Assembly (NCBI RefSeq): GCF_004353825.1
Contig: NZ_SMNA01000002.1
Coordinates: forward strand, 518,752-582,751
Direction of reading: 5' to 3'
Source of the DNA: Occultella glacieicola
GTDB lineage: Bacteria > Actinomycetota > Actinomycetes > Actinomycetales > Beutenbergiaceae
DNA: 64,000 nt
Made by a program: the position numbers and the translations under genes. Positions 17,761 to 27,723 of the stretch are shown here, piece after piece (positions within the stretch are counted from its first letter, which is position 1; each line of letters starts with the position of its first letter). The notes under the pieces were generated by a model that was given only the letters and a program-made list of their open reading frames with translations, ran no database searches and had not been told where the DNA came from.

Positions 17761-20271
17761 ATGTCCGTCACATCCGATACCGAATCCCGCCGACCGTCGA
17801 CTCCGGGGAGTCCGTGGGGGCACCGACCGGTCGCCGAGCTCGACTCCGAGACCCTGAACACGCTGGACCGGTGGTGGCGGGCCGCGAACTACCTGTCCGT
17901 CGGCCAGATCTACCTCCTCGCGAACCCGCTGCTGCAGACCACGCTCTCGCGCGACGACGTCAAGCCGCGGTTGCTCGGCCACTGGGGCACCACCCCGGGT
18001 CTGAATTTCCTGTACGCGCACCTGAACCGGGTGATTGCCGAGCGGGGACAGTCCACGATCTACCTGACCGGTCCCGGGCACGGTGGGCCCGGCCTGGTCG
18101 CGAACTCCTACCTCGAGGGCACCTACACCGAGACCTACCCGGACATCAGCCAGGACGCCGAGGGCATGCGCCGGCTGTTCCGGCAGTTCTCCTTCCCGGG
18201 TGGCATCCCCTCGCACGTGGCGCCGGAGACGCCCGGTTCCATCCATGAGGGCGGCGAGTTGGGCTACGTGCTCTCCCACGCCTACGGTGCCGCGTTCGAC
18301 AACCCGGACCTGCTGGTCGCGGCCGTCGTCGGCGACGGCGAGGCCGAGACCGGTCCGCTGGCCACCAGCTGGCACTCGAACAAGTTCGTCAACCCGGTCC
18401 AGGACGGGGTGGTGCTGCCGATCCTGCACCTGAACGGGTACAAGATCGCCAACCCGACCGTGCTCGCCCGGATCCCGGACGACGAACTGCTCAACCTGAT
18501 GCGCGGGTACGGCCACAAGCCGCACCTGTTCGTCGGCGGGTTCGACGGCGAGGACCCGGCGGCCGTGCACGCCCGGTTCGCCGTGCTGCTCGACGAGGTG
18601 TTCAACGAGATCGCCGACATCAAGGCCGCGGCCGCGGACGGCAACACCGACCGCCCGGCCTGGCCGATGATCATCCTGCGCTCCCCGAAGGGATGGACCT
18701 GCCCGCCGACCATCGACGGCAAGCAGGTCGAGGACTCCTGGCGCTCCCACCAGGTGCCCCTGGCCAGTGCCCGGGACACCCCGGAGCACCTCGAGGTGCT
18801 GCACGACTGGCTCACCTCCTACGGCGCCGAGGAACTGTTCGACGACGACGGTGCCCCGGCCCCGGACATCGCCGCCCTGGCGCCGACCGGCGAGTTGCGG
18901 ATGAGCGGGAACCCGCACGTGAACGGCGGGCTGCTGCTGCGCGACCTGCGGATGCCCGACTACACCGAGTTCGCCGTGGACGTGCCCGCTCCGGGCGGCG
19001 CGATCGCCGAGCCCACCAAGGTCCTCGGTCAGTGGCTGACCGAGGTGATCAGGCGCAACCCGGACAACTTCCGCATCTTCGGCCCCGACGAGACCGCCTC
19101 GAACCGGCTCCAGGCGGTCTACGACGTCACCGACAAGCAGTGGAACGCCGGCTATCTCGAGACCGACGCGGACGACCACCTGGCCCGCGCCGGCCGGGTC
19201 CTGGAGATGCTCTCCGAGCACCAGTGCCAGGGCTGGCTCGAGGGCTACCTGCTCACCGGGCGGCACGGCCTGTTCAACTGCTACGAGGCGTTCATCCACA
19301 TCGTCGACTCGATGTTCAACCAGCACGCCAAGTGGCTCGAGGTCAGCCGGGAGATCCCGTGGCGGCGCCCGATCGCGAGCCTGAACTATCTGCTCTCCTC
19401 GCACGTCTGGCGTCAGGACCACAACGGGTTCTCCCACCAGGATCCCGGCTTCATCGACCTCGTGATGAACAAGAAGTCCGAGATCGTGCGGGTCTACCTG
19501 CCGCCGGACGCGAACACGCTGCTGTCCACCTACGACCACTGCCTGCGCAGCCGCGACTACGTGAACGTGGTGGTCGCCGGCAAGCAGCCCGGCCCGCAGT
19601 TCCTGACCATGGACGAGGCGATCGCGCACTGCACCCGGGGCCTGGGCATCTGGGAGTGGGCCGGCACCGAGGTGCCCGGTGAGGACCCGGATGTGGTCCT
19701 CGGCTGCGCCGGCGACATCCCGACCCTGGAGGTGCTCGCCGCGGCGGACCTGCTCCGCCAACACCTGCCCGACCTGTCGGTGCGGGTCGTCAACGTGGTG
19801 GACCTGATGCGGCTGCAGGACGAGCGCGAGCACCCGCACGGGCTCTCGGACCGGGACTTCAGCACGTACTTCACCGACACGAAGCCGATCATCTTCGCCT
19901 ACCACGGCTATCCGTGGCTGCTGCACCGGCTCACCTACCGCCGGGCCGGCCACAAGAACCTGCACGTGCGCGGCTACAAGGAGGAGGGCACCACCACCAC
20001 GCCGTTCGACATGGTGATGCTCAACGACCTGGACCGCTACCACCTGGTCATGGACGTCATCGATCGGGTCCCGGGCCTCGGGTCCAAGGCTGCCGGGCTG
20101 CGCCAGGAGATGTCCGACGCGCGCCTGCGGGCCCGCCGGTACACCCGCGAGCACGGCGACGACATCCCCGAGGTGCGGGACTGGGTCTGGCCGGACTCCG
20201 GCGACACGGGCACGGCCGAGGGCGGTCCGGCCCGTCACGCCACCACCGACACCGCGGGAGACAACGAGTAA
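17761..20271 (+). CDS. xfp: Xylulose-5-phosphate/fructose-6-phosphate phosphoketolase
   Basis: A thiamine-diphosphate enzyme splitting xylulose-5-P or fructose-6-P, with phosphate, into acetyl-phosphate plus a shorter sugar phosphate. 836 residues, usual full length. Clear motifs are [11 protein letters not shown] near the start, GPGHGGPG, the ThDP/Mg site GDGEAETGP with [16 protein letters not shown], and FSHQDPGF in the second domain. GAGGGGTAGG precedes the ATG. The start is ATG 17761; the open frame extends 40 codons upstream without coding character. It is first in a three-gene operon with pta (1-nt overlap) and ackA, so acetyl-phosphate can pass to acetyl-CoA or to acetate plus ATP. Confidence 0.97.
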   Translation: MSVTSDTESRRPSTPGSPWGHRPVAELDSETLNTLDRWWRAANYLSVGQIYLLANPLLQTTLSRDDVKPRLLGHWGTTPGLNFLYAHLNRVIAERGQSTIYLTGPGHGGPGLVANSYLEGTYTETYPDISQDAEGMRRLFRQFSFPGGIPSHVAPETPGSIHEGGELGYVLSHAYGAAFDNPDLLVAAVVGDGEAETGPLATSWHSNKFVNPVQDGVVLPILHLNGYKIANPTVLARIPDDELLNLMRGYGHKPHLFVGGFDGEDPAAVHARFAVLLDEVFNEIADIKAAAADGNTDRPAWPMIILRSPKGWTCPPTIDGKQVEDSWRSHQVPLASARDTPEHLEVLHDWLTSYGAEELFDDDGAPAPDIAALAPTGELRMSGNPHVNGGLLLRDLRMPDYTEFAVDVPAPGGAIAEPTKVLGQWLTEVIRRNPDNFRIFGPDETASNRLQAVYDVTDKQWNAGYLETDADDHLARAGRVLEMLSEHQCQGWLEGYLLTGRHGLFNCYEAFIHIVDSMFNQHAKWLEVSREIPWRRPIASLNYLLSSHVWRQDHNGFSHQDPGFIDLVMNKKSEIVRVYLPPDANTLLSTYDHCLRSRDYVNVVVAGKQPGPQFLTMDEAIAHCTRGLGIWEWAGTEVPGEDPDVVLGCAGDIPTLEVLAAADLLRQHLPDLSVRVVNVVDLMRLQDEREHPHGLSDRDFSTYFTDTKPIIFAYHGYPWLLHRLTYRRAGHKNLHVRGYKEEGTTTTPFDMVMLNDLDRYHLVMDVIDRVPGLGSKAAGLRQEMSDARLRARRYTREHGDDIPEVRDWVWPDSGDTGTAEGGPARHATTDTAGDNE

Positions 20272-22337
20272 TGGTGACGAATGTGTACGTGACCTCGCCG
20301 GAGGGGCACACGGGGAAATCCTCGGTGGCCCTCGGGCTGGTCGAACTGTTCGTCCGTCGGGTCAAGCGGGTGGGGGTGTTCCGCCCGGTGGCCCGGGGGG
20401 ACGACGAGCGGGACTCGGTGCTCGAACTGCTGCTCGCGCACGACGGCGTCGACCTCTCCTACGAGGAGACGGTCGGGGTCACCTACGAGGACGTACACGC
20501 GGACGCGGACGCCGCCCTGGCCACGATCATGCACAAGTACCGCGACGTGGAGCGCCAGTGCGAGGCGGTGGTGATCGTCGGTTCGGACTACACCGACGTC
20601 GCCGGCCCGACCGAACTCGCGTTCAACGCACGCATCGCCGCGAACCTGGGCTCCGCCGTCGTCCTGGTCACCTCGGCCGTCGACCGCGCGCCCGAGGACG
20701 TGCGCTCGATGGTGGACCTGTCCATCGCCGAGCTGAACGCCGCACACGCCCGAGTGGTGGCCGTGGTCGCCAACCGGGCCGATCCGGCGCGGCTCGCCGG
20801 GTTCGAGGCGGCCCTGGCGGACCTGCCCCTGCCGGCGTGGGTGATGCCGGACGTCCCGCTGCTGTCCGCGCCGAGCGTGCGGGACCTGCTCGAGGCGGTG
20901 GACGGCCGGCTCCTGGCCGGCGACGACGAGCTGCTCGACCGGGAGGCCGAGGAACTCATCGTCGGTGGGATGACGATGGAGCACATCCTGGACCGGATCA
21001 CCGACGGCGCCGTGGTGATCGTGCCCGGCGACCGGTCCGAGGTGGTGCTGGCCATGGTCGCGGCGCACGCGGCCGAGAGCTTCCCGTCGCTGGCCGGGCT
21101 GATCCTCAACGGCGGCTTCGAACCGACCGCCCAGATCGCCCGCCTCGTGGGCGGCCTCGGCCAGCGGCTGCCGATCGTGACGACGCAGTACGGCACGTTC
21201 GGGACCGCCAGCCGGGTCGCGCGCACCCGCGGGTTGTTGTCCACCGGTTCCCAGCGCAAGCTCGACGTCGCCCGCGCGACGTTCGAGTCCGCCGTCGACG
21301 GCGAACGGCTGCTGGACGCCGTCGACGTGCCGCGCAGCGAGGTCGTCACCCCCCTGATGTTCGAGTACGACCTGCTCGAACGGGCCCGGACCGCGCGCAA
21401 GCACGTGGTGCTGCCCGAGGGCACCGACGACCGGATCCTGCGCGCGGCCAGCACCCTGCTCGCCCGGGACGTCGCCCAGCTGACCCTGCTCGGCGACGAG
21501 CCGACCGTGCGGTCCCGCGCCAGCGAGCTCGGGCTCGACCTCACCGGCGCCACCGTCGTGTCCCCCAAGGACCCCGAGCTGCGGGAGCGGTTCGCGCAGG
21601 AGTACGCGCGGCTTCGCGCTCACAAGGGCATGACTGCGGAGCGGGCCCGGGAGATCGTCACCGACGTCTCCTACTTCGGCACCCTGATGGTCCACCTCGG
21701 CCTGGCCGACGGCATGGTCTCCGGCGCCCAGCACACCACCGCGCACACGATCAAGCCCTCGTTCGAGATCATCAAGACCGTGCCCGGGGTGTCCGTGGTG
21801 TCCTCGGTGTTCTTCATGTGCCTCGAGGACAAGGTGCTCGTCTACGGCGACTGCGCCGTGAACCCGGACCCGACCGCCGAACAGCTCGCGGACATCGCCG
21901 TCTCCTCCGCGGCCACGGCCGCGCAGTTCGGGGTGGACCCCCGGGTGGCAATGCTCTCCTACTCGACCGGGGAGTCCGGCTCCGGTGCGGACGTGGACAA
22001 GGTGCGTACCGCGACCGAACTCGTCCGCGAGCGCGCCGGCGACCTCGTGGTCGAGGGCCCGATCCAGTACGACGCCGCCGTGGACGCCTCGGTCGCGAAG
22101 ACGAAACTGCCGGACTCGGAGGTCGCCGGCCGGGCCACCGTGTTCATCTTCCCGGACCTGAACACCGGCAACAACACCTACAAGGCGGTGCAGCGCTCCG
22201 CCGGGGCCGTCGCGGTCGGACCCGTCCTGCAGGGACTGAACAAGCCGGTGAACGACCTGTCCCGCGGCGCTCTGGTGCAGGACATCGTCAACACCGTCGC
22301 CATCACCGCCATCCAGGCCCAAGGAGCCGCCCTGTGA
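20271..22337 (+). CDS. pta: Phosphate acetyltransferase (long, two-domain form)
   Basis: Interconverts acetyl-phosphate and acetyl-CoA. 688 residues, matching the long Pta: an N-terminal BioD-like P-loop domain (GHTGKSSVALG near residue 12), a central DRTGG domain (about 215-320), and the C-terminal catalytic PTA/PTB domain from about 360 (KHVVLPEGTDDRIL, YSTGESGSG, FPDLNTGNNTYK). The ATG shares one base with the phosphoketolase stop, with GGGAG upstream; its end overlaps ackA by 4 nt. Coupling fits an acetate-producing phosphoketolase shunt. Confidence 0.97.
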   Translation: MVTNVYVTSPEGHTGKSSVALGLVELFVRRVKRVGVFRPVARGDDERDSVLELLLAHDGVDLSYEETVGVTYEDVHADADAALATIMHKYRDVERQCEAVVIVGSDYTDVAGPTELAFNARIAANLGSAVVLVTSAVDRAPEDVRSMVDLSIAELNAAHARVVAVVANRADPARLAGFEAALADLPLPAWVMPDVPLLSAPSVRDLLEAVDGRLLAGDDELLDREAEELIVGGMTMEHILDRITDGAVVIVPGDRSEVVLAMVAAHAAESFPSLAGLILNGGFEPTAQIARLVGGLGQRLPIVTTQYGTFGTASRVARTRGLLSTGSQRKLDVARATFESAVDGERLLDAVDVPRSEVVTPLMFEYDLLERARTARKHVVLPEGTDDRILRAASTLLARDVAQLTLLGDEPTVRSRASELGLDLTGATVVSPKDPELRERFAQEYARLRAHKGMTAERAREIVTDVSYFGTLMVHLGLADGMVSGAQHTTAHTIKPSFEIIKTVPGVSVVSSVFFMCLEDKVLVYGDCAVNPDPTAEQLADIAVSSAATAAQFGVDPRVAMLSYSTGESGSGADVDKVRTATELVRERAGDLVVEGPIQYDAAVDASVAKTKLPDSEVAGRATVFIFPDLNTGNNTYKAVQRSAGAVAVGPVLQGLNKPVNDLSRGALVQDIVNTVAITAIQAQGAAL

Positions 22338-23572
22338 GCAGGAACGTCCTCGTCATCAACTCGGGATCGTCGTCCTTGAAGTACCAGGTGGTCGACGCCG
22401 AGACCGGGGCCGCGGGCGCCGTCGGCCTGGTGGAGCGGATCGGGCAGGGGTCCGGCCTCCTGACTCACACCGTCGGCACCGTCGGCACCGGCGGCACCGG
22501 CGGCACCGGCGGCACGGACGAGCCGGTCACGCACCGCATCGAACGGCCGGTGCCCAACCACACCGCGGCGATGGAGGCGATGGCCGACGCGTTCGCCGAG
22601 CAGGGACCCTCCCTCGCCGAGGCCGGGCTGGTCGCGGTGGGGCACCGCGTGGTCCAGGGCGGGGCCAGGTTCGGCGGCTCCGTGCTGATCGACGACGAGG
22701 TGGTCGCGATCATCGAGGACCTCTCCGACCTCGCGCCGCTGCACAACCCGCCCAACCTCGACGGCATCCGGGCCGCCCGGGCGTCCTTCCCGGACCTGCC
22801 GCACGTGGCGGTGTTCGACACCGCGTTCCATCTGACCATGCCCGATCACGCCGCCACCTACGCGATCGACCGGGAGGTCGCGGCGGCGCACCGGATCCGG
22901 CGCTACGGCGCTCACGGTACGTCCCACCAGTACGTGGCCCGCGAGGCCGCGGCGTTCCTCGGGATCCCCAAGGAGCGGTCCAACCTGATTGTGCTGCACC
23001 TGGGCAACGGGGCCTCGGTGACCGCGGTGAAGGACGGGGTGTCGGTGGACACCTCGATGGGGCTGACCCCGCTCGAGGGCCTGGTGATGGGAACCCGCAC
23101 CGGGGACATCGACCCCGCCGTGGTGTTCCACCTGTCCCGGACCGCCGGGATGAGCATCGACGAGATCGACGACCTGATGAACCGCCGGTCCGGGATGCTC
23201 GGCCTGACCGGCATGGTGGATATGCGCGACGTCGATGACGCCGTCGACGCGGGTGACCCGGCCGCCGTGCTCGCGATGGAGGTCTACTGCTACCGGCTGC
23301 GCAAGTACATCGGCGCGTACACCGCCGTGCTCGGCCGGGTCGACGCCGTCGTGTTCACCGCCGGCATCGGCGAGAACAGCGGACCGGTCCGGGCCGGTGC
23401 CCTGCAGGGTCTGGAGCCCTTCGGCATCCACCTGGACGCCGCCGCGAACCAGGCCCGATCGCGCGAGGTCCGGCGCATCAGTGCACCCGACTCCCCCGTG
23501 GCTGTGCTGGTGCTGCCCACGAACGAGGAGTTCGAGATCGCTCGGGAGGCGGTCACCGTCGTCCGAACCTGA
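22334..23572 (+). CDS. ackA: Acetate kinase
   Basis: Forms acetate and ATP from acetyl-phosphate and ADP. 412 residues, normal length. The acetokinase signature VLVINSGSSSLKYQ is at the N terminus, with VGHRVVQGG, VFDTAFH, YGAHGTSH, HLGNGAS and FTAGIGENS following in order. The GTG start overlaps the pta stop (GTGA). An insertion of Val-Gly-Thr and Gly-Gly-Thr repeats near residues 46-60 is encoded by a 9-bp tandem repeat and lies in a variable surface loop, so activity should be preserved. Last gene of the phosphoketolase operon. Confidence 0.97.
   Translation: MSRNVLVINSGSSSLKYQVVDAETGAAGAVGLVERIGQGSGLLTHTVGTVGTGGTGGTGGTDEPVTHRIERPVPNHTAAMEAMADAFAEQGPSLAEAGLVAVGHRVVQGGARFGGSVLIDDEVVAIIEDLSDLAPLHNPPNLDGIRAARASFPDLPHVAVFDTAFHLTMPDHAATYAIDREVAAAHRIRRYGAHGTSHQYVAREAAAFLGIPKERSNLIVLHLGNGASVTAVKDGVSVDTSMGLTPLEGLVMGTRTGDIDPAVVFHLSRTAGMSIDEIDDLMNRRSGMLGLTGMVDMRDVDDAVDAGDPAAVLAMEVYCYRLRKYIGAYTAVLGRVDAVVFTAGIGENSGPVRAGALQGLEPFGIHLDAAANQARSREVRRISAPDSPVAVLVLPTNEEFEIAREAVTVVRT
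22471..22515 (+). repeat. Five 9-bp tandem repeats inside ackA
   Basis: Units CGTCGGCAC (twice) and CGGCGGCAC (three times) run head to tail and encode VGT/GGT repeats. The unit length is a multiple of three, so gain or loss keeps the reading frame. Confidence 0.9.
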
Positions 23573-23600
23573 GCCACCACTACCGATCGGGGAATGAAGG

Positions 23601-25007
23601 ATGAGCAGCGACAACGCCGGTACCAGACACGTCACCGCCGACCTGGTCGATCCCTACGCGCTGGATCCCCGGGATGTTCAGGACCCGCCCACCACCATCC
23701 GAGGGCGCCTCCGGTTCCTCGGCCCGGGCATGATCACCTCGGCGGCCGTCGTCGGTTCCGGGGAGCTCCTGACCGCGACCACGCTGGGCGCCGAGGCGGG
23801 CTTCGTCCTCCTCTGGCTCGTCCTGGTCTCCACGTTCCTCAAGGTCTGGGTGCAGATCGAGCTGGGCCGGTGGTCCATCTCGACCGGCAAGGTCGCGGTG
23901 ACCGGCTACAACGAGGTCCCCCCGAAGATCGCCGGGCGCGGCTGGATGGCCTGGCTCGTCCTGCTGATGTTCATCCAGTTCCTCACCAGCCAGGCCGGGG
24001 TGATCAGCGCGGCCGCCTTCGCGTTCTCCTCGCTCATGCCCATCGGTGGCGACCCCTACTCGCTGGTGTCGATCGGCACCTGGGTGGCGATCCTGGTCGT
24101 CATCGCGATCGGGATCCACGTGTGGAACAGGTACACGATCGTCGAGGGCGTCTCGACGGTGCTGGTCGTGCTCGTCACGACGTTCGCCGTGGTGATCGTG
24201 TTCCTCATCCAGGGCAGCGCCTACGACTGGAGCCTCGCCGACCTTGGCGAGGGGATGCGGTTCCAGATCGCGCTCGGCTCGATGGGCGTCGCGCTCTCCA
24301 TGTTCGGCCTGACCGGCGTCGGCGCCGGCGAGGTCACCGCGTACACCTACTGGTGCGTCGAGAAGGGTTACGCGGCCTGGTCGGGCAGGAACGACGGCTC
24401 CGAGGCGTGGGCCCGGCGCGCCCGGGGCTGGATCAAGGTCATGAAGATGGACGCATGGGTGGCCTGGGTGGTCTACACGATCTCGACCGCGGCGTTCTAT
24501 GTCCTCGGCGCCGCCGTGCTGCACCCGCAGGGGATCGTGCCCGAGGGCGACGAGGTCATGACCACGATCTCGAGCATCTTCTCGACGGCGGTCGGGCAGT
24601 GGGGCGCGACCGTGTTCCTCATCGGCGCCGGTGTCGCACTCTTCAAGACGATCATCGCCAACGTCCCCAGCCTCGGCCGCCAGGTGGGCAACACGCTCGC
24701 GGTGTTCGGGGCCTTCGACTGGAGTGACCAGATCCAGCGTGACCGTTGGATGCGGGGCATCATGGTGGTGCTGCCGATCATCTGGGGCCTGCTCGGCACG
24801 GTCGTCTCCTCGCCGCTCGCCCTGGTCATCCTGGCGGGGATCCTGAATGCGGTCTTCCTCATGGGCGTCGCGGCGTCGACCGTCTACCTCTCCCAGCGCC
24901 AGACCGATCCTCTGGTCAAGGACGGCGCCGCGTTCACCGTGATGCTCGTCATCTCCGCGCTGGCGATCTTCCTGGTCGGCATCGTGGGCCTGACCAACCT
25001 GTTCTGA
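23601..25007 (+). CDS. Nramp-fold transporter lacking the metal-binding motifs
   Basis: A 468-residue membrane protein of about 11 helices with the overall Nramp (LeuT-like) pattern: GPGMITSAA opens helix 1 and a Gly-rich unwound segment occurs in helix 6. The diagnostic motifs differ. Helix 1 DPGN is GSGE (in AVVGSGELLTATTLGA), and helix 6 MPH is absent (FGLTGVGAGEVTAYTYW). Proton-coupled Mn/Fe uptake depends on those residues, so this is probably not a manganese transporter. It belongs to a divergent Nramp-related subgroup. It starts 28 bp after ackA with GGGGAATGAAGG upstream of ATG, and is followed by a sugar isomerase-like gene, which hints at an organic substrate or a different cation. 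Confidence 0.82.
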   Translation: MSSDNAGTRHVTADLVDPYALDPRDVQDPPTTIRGRLRFLGPGMITSAAVVGSGELLTATTLGAEAGFVLLWLVLVSTFLKVWVQIELGRWSISTGKVAVTGYNEVPPKIAGRGWMAWLVLLMFIQFLTSQAGVISAAAFAFSSLMPIGGDPYSLVSIGTWVAILVVIAIGIHVWNRYTIVEGVSTVLVVLVTTFAVVIVFLIQGSAYDWSLADLGEGMRFQIALGSMGVALSMFGLTGVGAGEVTAYTYWCVEKGYAAWSGRNDGSEAWARRARGWIKVMKMDAWVAWVVYTISTAAFYVLGAAVLHPQGIVPEGDEVMTTISSIFSTAVGQWGATVFLIGAGVALFKTIIANVPSLGRQVGNTLAVFGAFDWSDQIQRDRWMRGIMVVLPIIWGLLGTVVSSPLALVILAGILNAVFLMGVAASTVYLSQRQTDPLVKDGAAFTVMLVISALAIFLVGIVGLTNLF

Positions 25008-25106
25008 GGCCCGCGCACGGTCGAGGATGGCAAACCCCGGCAACCGCTGCCGGGCGATGCTCGAGGTCGCCTAGCCTCGGGGAACAAGGGATGGCCGAGG
25101 GCGTCC

Positions 25107-25126
25107 GTCCCTGTCACGGCAGGGAC
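25107..25126. promoter_or_regulatory. Inverted repeat before the TIM-barrel gene
   Basis: GTCCCTG (25107-25113), six bases, then CAGGGAC (25120-25126): a perfect 7-bp dyad ending 23 bp before the ATG. It could be an operator or an mRNA leader hairpin. A second hairpin nearby (CCCGGCA-ACCGC-TGCCGGG, about 25038-25056) could end or attenuate read-through from the Nramp-like gene. Confidence 0.45.
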
Positions 25127-25149
25127 ATGAATCGAAGGAGAGTGCGACG

Positions 25150-26010
25150 ATGGCCAAGATCGGCGTCCAGGCGATGATGCTGAAGGACAAGTTCGAGGAG
25201 CTGGGGCCCTACGAGACCCTGAGCCGGATCACCGACCTCGGTTACCACGCCGTCGAGATCTCACAGATCCCGATGACGGCCGAGAACGTGGCCGAGCTGG
25301 CGCGTGCCCGCGACGAGCTCGGCATGGACGTCGGGGCCCTGTCCGCCACGGTGGAGCCGAACCCGACCGGTACCGGCGAGGCGCTCAGCACCGACTTCGA
25401 CAAGATCGTCGACGACGCGAACACCCTCGGCGCCCGCTACATCCGGATCGGCATGATGCCACTGACCGCGATGGCCTCCCTCGAGCAGGTCCTGGACTTC
25501 TGCCGGAAGGCGGACGAGGCGGCCGCACGGCTCGCCGGACAGGGTATCGGGCTGTACTACCACAACCACCACATCGAGTTCGCGAAGTACGACGGCAAGC
25601 GCCTGCTCGACATCATCAACGAGACGGCCCCGAACCTGCGTCTCGAGCTGGACGTGCACTGGGTCCAGCGCGGCGGCGGTGACCCCGTCCGCACGCTCCA
25701 GCGCTACGCCGACCGCACCGACCTGGTGCACCTCAAGGACTACCGGATCGGCCAGATCGACCCGGCCGTCTTCGAGGCCCTGGCGAACGGCGACCGTGGC
25801 GCCTTCACGCAGGCGTTCTCGAACGTGGTCCAGTTCGCCGAGGTCGGCGAGGGCAGCCTCGACTTCAAGGAGATCGTCGACCAGGCCGTGGCCAACGGCG
25901 TGAAGTACATGTTCGTGGAGCAGGACCAGCTGTACGGCCGCGATGTGTTCGACGCCCTGAAGATCTCGCACGACAACCTGGTCTCGCTCGGCTTCGCCGA
26001 CCTCTTCTGA
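25150..26010 (+). CDS. TIM-barrel sugar isomerase/epimerase-like protein (IolE type)
   Basis: A 286-residue protein of the xylose-isomerase-like TIM-barrel group that includes IolE, hydroxypyruvate isomerase and L-ribulose-5-P epimerases. Metal-ligand candidates occur in order: a Glu in YHAVEIS, the His pair in LYYHNHHIEF, Asp and His in LELDVHWVQRGG, HLKDY, and Glu in FVEQDQ. GAAGGAG lies 9 nt before the ATG. It is 142 bp after the Nramp-like gene, with its own leader hairpin, and a strong terminator follows. The exact sugar substrate cannot be assigned. Confidence 0.9.
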   Translation: MAKIGVQAMMLKDKFEELGPYETLSRITDLGYHAVEISQIPMTAENVAELARARDELGMDVGALSATVEPNPTGTGEALSTDFDKIVDDANTLGARYIRIGMMPLTAMASLEQVLDFCRKADEAAARLAGQGIGLYYHNHHIEFAKYDGKRLLDIINETAPNLRLELDVHWVQRGGGDPVRTLQRYADRTDLVHLKDYRIGQIDPAVFEALANGDRGAFTQAFSNVVQFAEVGEGSLDFKEIVDQAVANGVKYMFVEQDQLYGRDVFDALKISHDNLVSLGFADLF

Positions 26011-26031
26011 GGTTCGCCGACCACCGACGGA

Positions 26032-26069
26032 CAGCGGGGCCCGGACGATCTCTCGTCCGGGCCCCGCTG
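26032..26069. terminator. Bidirectional terminator hairpin
   Basis: A perfect 17-bp stem (26032-26048 with 26053-26069) and a TCTC loop lie between the convergent TIM-barrel and fumarase genes. No T run follows, as is common in high-GC actinobacteria. Confidence 0.85.
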
Positions 26070-26095
26070 CGCGTCTACGGCGCCTCTAGGGCGGC

Positions 26096-27490
26096 CTACG
26101 GGTGGGTCATCGAGGCGACGTCGAGGGCGGTGTCCAGCTGCTCCGGGGTGACCTCACCACGCTCGACGTAGCCGAGGTCCTCCACGGCCTGCCGGATCGT
26201 GATGCCGTTCGCGACGGAGTGCTTGGCGATCTTCGCGGCCGCCTCGTAGCCGATGATCCGGTTGAGCGGCGTCACGATCGACGGTGAGGACTCGGCGAGC
26301 TCGCGAGCCCGCTCGACGTTCGCCGTGATGCCGTCGACGCACTTCGTCGCCAGCGCTCGCGAGGCGTTCGCGAGCAGGTTGATCGACTCGAGCAGGTTTC
26401 GCGCGAGGACCGGCAGCATCACGTTCAGCTCGAACGTTCCGCTGGCGCCCGCGAAGGCGATCGCCGCGTCGTTGCCGATCACCTGGGCGGCGACCATCAG
26501 GGTGGCCTCCGGGATCACCGGGTTCACCTTGCCGGGCATGATCGAGGACCCCGGCTGCAGGTCCGGCAGCGCGATCTCGCCGATGCCGGCGCGCGGGCCC
26601 GACCCCATCCAGCGCAGGTCGTTGCAGATCTTCACGAGCGAGACCGCGATCGTGCGCAACTGGCCGGAGGTCTCCACGAGTGAGTCCTGGGCGCTCTGCG
26701 CCTCGAAGTGGTTCGGCGCCTCGGTCAGCGGTAGCCCGGTGTTCTCGGCGACCAGCGCGATCACCCGCTGTGGAAAGCCGGCCGGGGTATTGATGCCCGT
26801 GCCGACGGCGGTGCCCCCCAGGGGCAGTTCGGCCAACCGGGGCAGGGCGGAGTGCACGCGGGCGATCCCGTTGCGGATCTGCTGGGCGTAGCCGCCGAAC
26901 TCCTGCCCGAGCATCACCGGGGTGGCATCCATCAGGTGCGTCCGGCCGGCCTTGACCACGTCGGCGAACTCCGTGGCCTTGGCCTCCAGCGACGCGGCCA
27001 GAACCTCGAGCCCGGGAAGCAGTTCATTGATCACGGCCTCGGTGGCCGCGATGTGGATCGAGGCCGGAAACACGTCGTTGGAGGACTGGGACGCGTTCAC
27101 GTGGTCGTTCGGGTGCACGTCCGTGCCGGCCTCCGTGGCGAGGGTCGCGATGACCTCGTTCGCGTTCATGTTCGACGACGTGCCGGAGCCCGTCTGGAAC
27201 ACGTCGATCGGGAAGTGGCCGTCGAACTCACCGGCGATGACCCGGTCGGCGGCGGCCCGGATCGCGTCGGCCCGAGCCCGGTCGAGCACGCCGAGCTCGG
27301 AGTTCGCCAACGCGGCGGCGCGCTTGATCTGCGCGAGCGCCGCGATGTGGTGGCGCGAGATCCCGGTGCCGGAGATCGCGAAGTTCTCCACCGCGCGTTG
27401 GGTCTGGGCGCGGTACTTGGCATCCTTGGGAACCCGGACCTCCCCCATCGTGTCGTGTTCGATGCGGTACTCGGTCGCGTCCTGCGTCAT
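26096..27490 (-). CDS. fumC: Class II fumarate hydratase
   Basis: Reversible hydration of fumarate to L-malate in the TCA cycle; iron-independent homotetramer. 464 residues, normal length. Substrate-binding regions [27 protein letters not shown] and the signature [11 protein letters not shown] are all present. ATG 27490 has GGAG 6-8 nt upstream. It is divergent from the 540-residue membrane protein gene and converges on the TIM-barrel gene. Confidence 0.97.
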   Translation of the reverse strand: MTQDATEYRIEHDTMGEVRVPKDAKYRAQTQRAVENFAISGTGISRHHIAALAQIKRAAALANSELGVLDRARADAIRAAADRVIAGEFDGHFPIDVFQTGSGTSSNMNANEVIATLATEAGTDVHPNDHVNASQSSNDVFPASIHIAATEAVINELLPGLEVLAASLEAKATEFADVVKAGRTHLMDATPVMLGQEFGGYAQQIRNGIARVHSALPRLAELPLGGTAVGTGINTPAGFPQRVIALVAENTGLPLTEAPNHFEAQSAQDSLVETSGQLRTIAVSLVKICNDLRWMGSGPRAGIGEIALPDLQPGSSIMPGKVNPVIPEATLMVAAQVIGNDAAIAFAGASGTFELNVMLPVLARNLLESINLLANASRALATKCVDGITANVERARELAESSPSIVTPLNRIIGYEAAAKIAKHSVANGITIRQAVEDLGYVERGEVTPEQLDTALDVASMTHP

Positions 27491-27723
27491 CACTGCTCCG
27501 TTGTCGGCTGGTTGTGTCCCGAGTATCCCAGGTACGACGGCTTCGGTCAGCCTGCGGGCGGGACCTGCCCGACGGGTGCCGGTCCGGACGGGCCGGCGTC
27601 CATGGCCCGACCGGGCAGTGCCGGGAGTCGCATGGTGAGCACTACCCGGCCCCGGGCAGCCCCCGGCCGCGCGAGGTCTGCCATCATCGGCAGCCACGGC
27701 CCCGACCTGGAAGGAACCTGACG

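Noticed and set aside
20558..22333. Upstream extension of the acetate kinase frame through pta
   Set aside because: The acetokinase fold begins at the GTG at 22334; upstream translation is an Arg/Gly-rich shadow of pta.
23601..25007. Annotation as a Mn/Fe Nramp transporter (mntH)
   Set aside because: The DPGN and MPH metal motifs are replaced, so the usual substrate call is not supported.
26096..27697. A longer fumarase frame starting at 27697
   Set aside because: The extra 69 codons contain no fumarase homology and cover the divergent promoter; ATG 27490 has a ribosome site.
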